From the NCBI GenBank assembly GCA_037178975.1, contig JASJZH010000005.1, positions 2,418,001 through 2,482,000 of the forward strand: 64,000 nt of DNA, written 5' to 3'. The stretch is from Oscheius tipulae (Eukaryota > Nematoda > Chromadorea > Rhabditida > Rhabditidae). Below are positions 58,744 through 64,000 of this stretch, one piece after another. The translations under genes were made by a program, and so were the position numbers. Position 1 is the stretch's first letter, and each line of letters starts with the position of its first letter. The notes under the pieces were generated by a model. It had not been told where the DNA came from. It did no database searches and saw only the letters and a list, made by a program, of their open reading frames with translations.

Positions 58744-61700
58744 CTACGTCACCTTTTCTGGCATTTGAGTAGAATGTGAAACAACAAACTTTTTTTCTTC
58801 GAGATCCAAGAAATTTCTATCTTTCACTTTTCTTGTACCGATCCAGAACCTGTTAGATCCAGTGTCCTCGTATGAGAACATCTCTTGAAATAGGGAAAAA
58901 CGTACCAAGATCTCCCTCTCGGGCATGATGTAGCTGATGTCGTCCCAGGGATGACGGTAGAGACCCTGCTTCAAGCGGCGCTGGTCGAGATAGTGGCCTG
59001 GAAATGTATTGTATGAAGCTGCTTCCTAGTACGTGGAGGTATATTCTTTTTTAGTTTTCAAGAACAGTCCAATCTCTCTTTCTCTTATAGCACCTCGCTC
59101 CTTTCCCCACTCCATCCCCGTTTTTCAGTCTCAAAAAGTTATTTTCTATTTTCACAATGTTCTGTAAAGTTGTAGCTCTTGATTCGCTGGTACATCTTGT
59201 ACAACATGTCAAAGCAAAGCAATAGGATTTCTAATGTTTCAACGAGATGGCCTGGTTTTCAATAAGATCCTCAAAGAGAGAACAAACCAATGAATCCGAG
59301 ACTGCGTCCCAATACAAAGAGTCCATTCAGAGCTCCGATCTCGATGGTCTCTTGGGCTTCGGCCGGGGTGAACATGCCCGATCCCCTCAAAATATCCACG
59401 AAAATGACTCCAATTGCTCCATCCACATTCAAAATCAGGTTCGGTTTCTTCGCCGTCGTGATTTTTTCGACCTCCAATGCGAAACTGAGGAGGGGAGTCT
59501 CCTGCTTGAACTCTTCCCTGTCCAGAGCGAATTTCTTCAGTATTTCGACTCTCTTGTCAGGGTTGTTGATCTGGAAAAGGCGTTTTCCAAAAATGTTTCA
59601 AATTTCCTACGGATTTGACGCGATGCCCGATTCCCATGATGTGCTTGCCCTGCTTGCGCATCTCGTTCACGAACTGCATCGGACTCCAGCCCTTGTCCAC
59701 GGCTTCAGAGAATTGACGAGCTGCTCCATCGAGGGCTCCTCCAAATCGGTCTCCCTGAAAAGCAAATTGCCTTTTTTGGGGGCAATGCACAAATGATCGA
59801 GATTATGCGAAGACTGGGACTATTGAACGCTTGGTGAGACAAAAACATTGACCAAGTAGTCGTGGTTTCAAGTTTTGTAGAGAGAAGCACTTACAATAGT
59901 CAACAGTCCAGAGACGAGTGAAGAAATGAGATCCTTCCCGGCTCTGGCACAGACGATGGTATTGTGAGCTCCGGAAACGGCCGGTCCATGATCAGCAGTC
60001 AGCATCAGACAGATCTCGATGAACTTATTTCCGTAGGCTGGGAGATTCTTCTGGAAAATTTTGTGTTTCATCATCTGTATAAAAGGAAATGTTTGAATAA
60101 GGTAAAGGAACTGTTCTTGGCAGTTCAATACGTGGTATGAAACTGCATAATGAAAAAGATCAAAAATTTCTACAATCAGAAAGGACAGTAGTTGTGACAA
60201 AAAACTGACAGACACTATAATGTTTCGTAGGGCAGTCAAGTGAAAAGGGATTCAGCAACTACATTGGGAGGACCTCTTCAAGTGCAAAAACAAAACCTAC
60301 CACAGAGAAGGATCTCTTGGTATCTGATGGAACTTTATTCGGTTTCACTGTTTGAATATAAGATCCACAGATGTTGTGTGCATGATACTGTTTAGCAAAA
60401 GTGAAGGTATCGTTCTTGACAGCAGTTCCGCCAGGGTTAGTGTTGTAAAAGAGTTCAAAATTACTATGTTTCACTCTCAGTTTAAAGTAATTGGATTGCT
60501 TCTAACTGCAACACGTGTATTTCTCCCCCGCCAATAACAAAACTACCACAGAAGGATCTCAAAAAAACCCGTTACCTTGTGGAAAAATCTTGTGTTTCAT
60601 TCTTTGAGAAAAAGAATCGGAATTTTACATTTTTTTATTAATAGAATCTCTCTGTAGGGAAGAACAATGTTTCGTCGTAAGGTTAATGAAAGTTACTGAA
60701 ATAGATCGTGATTTGATAAGGCAAAGATAAACTAGTATGAATCAAAAAAAGTTTGTTCACTCTTGTGGTGCTGCAACGATGAGAAAATAATGGTGTTTTA
60801 CTGTTTGCATACAGCAAGAGAAAGTTCATGGGAACAATTCCAAGGTCGCTTGTATTTAAAAAAAAAAACTACCTGGAACCACAGAAGTCCTAACACACCG
60901 CCGATTCCAATGTCCTGTTCGAGAACTTTAGTAATTGGGACTCCGTTGTACATGAGCTCTTCTCCACGCTCGTCGCAAATCGAGGTCATGAATGAGGCCG
61001 GCTTGCGAATTAAACCCAGTTCCTAAAACGTTTGTAGTTTTTCAAGCCCTGTTGGTTGAAAATATGGAAGTTGTTGAAAAGTTTGTTGTTTTTAGTCAAT
61101 AAAGCTGACAATCTTGTATTTCGTTTCATGTTTCAACGTAAACGGAAGAGTAGCCTGAAATTTGTTCCTTGCTATATTCAAAAACTTTTCCAAAACCGCA
61201 ATTTCAAAACGTGAAAAAGAAGAGATCATTCTTATGTTTTAACAAGATTCCATGTAGCGCCGCTTTTGGTGGGAGGCAGTTGGTGGTAAAAACAATGCAA
61301 AACTCTTCGAAGGAAACAATTTGTACAATTGCCTTCGTTTTACTGCTATTGGAAGGAGTACGGTAAATAGTTAGGTCGCCGAATTTTTATAGTACTTTTT
61401 CAACTAAAACTGCAAAAGGTAACTTTTTGTTTCACCTTGATAAAATAGACTTCTCAAAATTATGTTAGACAATGGCTTTTTCCTTTTTTTCATATACGCA
61501 AAATTCACGTTCGAGGTGGATAAGAATACGTAGCAATATACAAAAGTCCAACAGTTTTTGTTTCAATTTTAACATGTAAGCTGGCCAAATGTTTCAGCCC
61601 ATGATGAGGAATAACTCGTACAACAAATCTAAATTTAGTACATTTCAGTGAGAACGTATAGTGCATCTATCGGATCAGTTATTCCAAGAGAAGCAGACGT

Positions 61701-64000
61701 CAATCTCTTTTTCTCCTTGTCGGAATGGCTCATGTTCCTTTTTCGGGTACAGTGCCATTTGAATTAGCACGATAGTAGTCTCTAGCGTCAAACTATTTAC
61801 AATGGTTGTCCATACAAAATATCAACGGCAAACTTTTTTTTGTTCCAACTTGATCATATAATCTTCTCAAGCCTAGCTTCAATAATGCTGTGCGGCTTGT
61901 CTGATGCACACTAATCATGTTCTAAGCGAGGAAAGATTGCTCATCAAATATAGCAAAACTAAACATTTTTGTTTCAACGTCAAAGTGTAAGCTAAAAAAA
62001 AGTTCGGCATCTGATGTAGCAGTTTCGTGAGAAACTAAAATCAGTTTTGTAGGACCATTCATCTCATCCAACTTCTTCCTAGTTCCCCCCCCCGAAACTC
62101 ACCCTAGCCCAGGCATAGTCCATGGGAACAGCTGGAGGTGGTACTTCTGGCTGCGGGACGATCTGGCCCTTGCCCACTAGGTCACAGTAAGTCTCTCGGA
62201 TCACCGTTCCTGAAACATTTTTCCTTTTTCAGACTTCTAATATTTCTCACCCAAATCATCGAAAGAGCCGGGAACAAGAGCTCCTGCAGCCTTCAGAGAA
62301 CCGTTCTTGGCAGCAGCTGTCTCTCCCTGCGCATTGGCGCTGGCCCCAGCGTGACCGAATTGAACCTGGAAAGGATTGTTTTCAAGAAAGCTCAAATTTT
62401 TTTAGTATTCTCAACTATGTTATAAAAATTCGTAGTTCTTTCACGTCAGTCTGCCCCCCTTTTCTATTTCTGGAAATTCCAATATTTTTGGCATGTTGTT
62501 CGACAGGGTTTGATAATCTCTCTAAATTTGTTCACTACCACGAATCTTGTTTTAACGAAAGATAATCAAGAACTTCTGCCTCTGACATTGGTTGTAATGC
62601 AGCATTCTCAAGAGAAAAAAAATCCTTACCTCCGAAGTGATGTGATCAGCACAGGTCCCGATGCACCATGCCACTAGTGGTTTGGTGATTTTCTTCGTCT
62701 TTAGGGCCTCCACGATCTTGTACTCTTCCACACCACCGACCTCTCCGAGCAGAACGATCATTTTGACCCTGGAATGTGTTTATTTCGTTCCTTTTTCTGG
62801 AAAAGTCAATTTCAATATTCGACAATGATAGCGTAGAGTTTCAAGAGCAGTACAAATATCGCATATTTTGGGACATCGACACCTACTTTTCAGGAAATTA
62901 ATTTGCCAGCTTTTCGCTGCTCTGCAATTTTGTAGCCCAGATCAAAATCTACAACTTTAGAACATTGTTAGACCGGAAACTGCTTCTTTGAGGAGAAAAA
63001 GGCGCGTAAAGCTGAATCTTTTGAAGTCCGTGTCGGCCCGTACTGTCTTAGCCGTGTGAATGAAGCAGTACGGGGGTGGCATCGGTGATCTAGCTAGAAT
63101 TTCCATATGGCTAATAAACATAGACCAGATGTAGTACTCAAAATCAACAGTGTGGTCTTTCAAGAGTCTGTAACACAAAAGCTACCTGTCGTCCTCCTGG
63201 TACCGAAGAACATGATCAGTGTAAGTCGAGCCGGGATAGCGGTCACCTCCAATAGCTACACCCTCAAAAACACCGTCAGTGTTTTGAGAAATGATGTTGT
63301 TGAGCTCGTTGGACATACCGCCCGAGCGAGAGACGTAGGCAACACTGAAATTGGGTAATGAAGCAGCCATGCCATAGTACATACGTACTTTGAAACATAA
63401 AATTTTGTAAAAGGCAGTGCTTGAGAAAAATATAATTGCCGGTGAAAAGCCTAACTAGAACCAGTGTCTGAACATTTTAGTGTTTCAAGTAGTACATAAA
63501 ACGTGAACAATTGGAAAAGTTTCGCTCGTTGACTAGGTTGTGTTTCACCCGGATAATATATGCGTCTAATACAATTTTTGATAATGGAAAGAAGGCATCT
63601 GCAGGAAAAAAACACCCACCTTCCAGGTCTGTAAAGCTTCGAGGCCAAGATGTTATCCATCATTCCTCCGGTATTTCCAATTTTGAAGCAACCGGGCTTG
63701 ATTCCCCCGACTGTGGCCGGACCAATGAGGGTCACTCCACGCTCGTGGGCTCTCTGTAGTGTTTGACCATTACTCTCGCTGTCTCTTTGTCTCTCTGTTC
63801 ATCCTTCTCTTTCTCACCTTCAGCAGTTTTCTGGTCTGATTCTCCGGGACTCCCTCCGCAATGATGGCAATGACACGGATCTGAGGGAATTCGAGAGCCT
63901 CAAGAACTGTCTCATAGACGGACCGAAGAGAGGCAAATGTGACCAAAACGGAGGCGTCAGCATGCGTGGCAAAGGCCTTTGCCATGGACTTGTAGGCAGG
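58744..64000 (-). CDS. ACLY: ATP-citrate lyase, C-terminal 11 exons (5' part beyond the window)
   Basis: Exons: 63818-64000, 63620-63753, 63186-63344, 62630-62768, 62251-62365, 62103-62209, 60873-61022, 59895-60050, 59611-59754, 59288-59570 and from 58997; all junctions are phase-correct. The enzyme makes acetyl-CoA and oxaloacetate from citrate, CoA and ATP in the cytosol for lipid synthesis. Matches include [40 protein letters not shown] and QFGHAGA (with the phospho-His of this family), then the citrate-synthase-like module with [35 protein letters not shown] and [15 protein letters not shown]. The C-terminus is uncertain: read straight it extends about 55 residues past MPERE to a TAG at 58744; spliced at GTACGT it would end within a few residues. 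Confidence 0.95.
61420..62050. repeat. Imperfect tandem duplication in an ACLY intron, period about 410 bp
   Basis: Two landmarks (an AACTTTTTGTTTCA-like block followed by TTCTCAA, and a TTTTTGTTTCAA block followed by GTAAGCT) each occur twice about 410 bases apart (61425/61835 and 61555/61965). Confidence 0.5.

Overview
The window reads as a nematode nuclear genome. Most coding regions are cut by short introns (about 35-60 bases, GT...TTTCAG). Two families typical of nematodes are present: a secreted CUB-like protein (44.9-46.6 kb) and a small secreted CC-domain protein (47.9-48.3 kb). ATP-citrate lyase fills the right end. A GH45 cellulase relic, a gene type known from some nematodes and other invertebrates, is also present. 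I cannot name the species. All gene models were spliced by eye from GT/AG sites, codon phase and family similarity; none was checked by a search.

Left part (0.9-24 kb, nearly all minus strand): an ankyrin-repeat gene, LINE and BEL/Pao debris, a complete protein kinase with a C-terminal extension, a small secreted protein whose frame is broken after the signal peptide, and three consecutive genes. These are a 22-exon gene of about 1,920 codons combining a SecA-type helicase, TPR-like helices, a hydrophobic stretch and an OTU-like protease module whose His part precedes its Cys part; a coiled-coil protein with a C-terminal membrane anchor; and a coiled-coil protein ending in a CaaX box (CNIM). 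This block is the most unusual part of the window. A second BEL/Pao relic with gag, zinc knuckle and retropepsin follows (20.4-22.7 kb), next to LTR-like inverted repeats.

Middle (24-44.5 kb): two small orphan genes, a mariner element with intact ends but a dead transposase, fold-back MITEs, a second kinase that shares an intron position inside its catalytic loop with the first kinase, a broken ankyrin fragment, and a GH45 cellulase pseudogene in which three conserved Trp codons have become stops. A second large ankyrin gene (38.7-41.6 kb) is an inverted duplicate of the one at 1-2.8 kb, introns and 3' flank included. A C-terminal fragment of alpha-methylacyl-CoA racemase follows.

Right part (44.8-64 kb): CUB-like secreted protein, CC-domain protein, a multi-pass membrane protein that may be a chemoreceptor, one or two unrecognised multi-exon plus-strand genes (51.8-57.1 kb), and the last 11 exons of ATP-citrate lyase on the minus strand. 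The right part looks like ordinary nematode chromosome. The left and middle parts look like accessory sequence rich in duplication and transposons.
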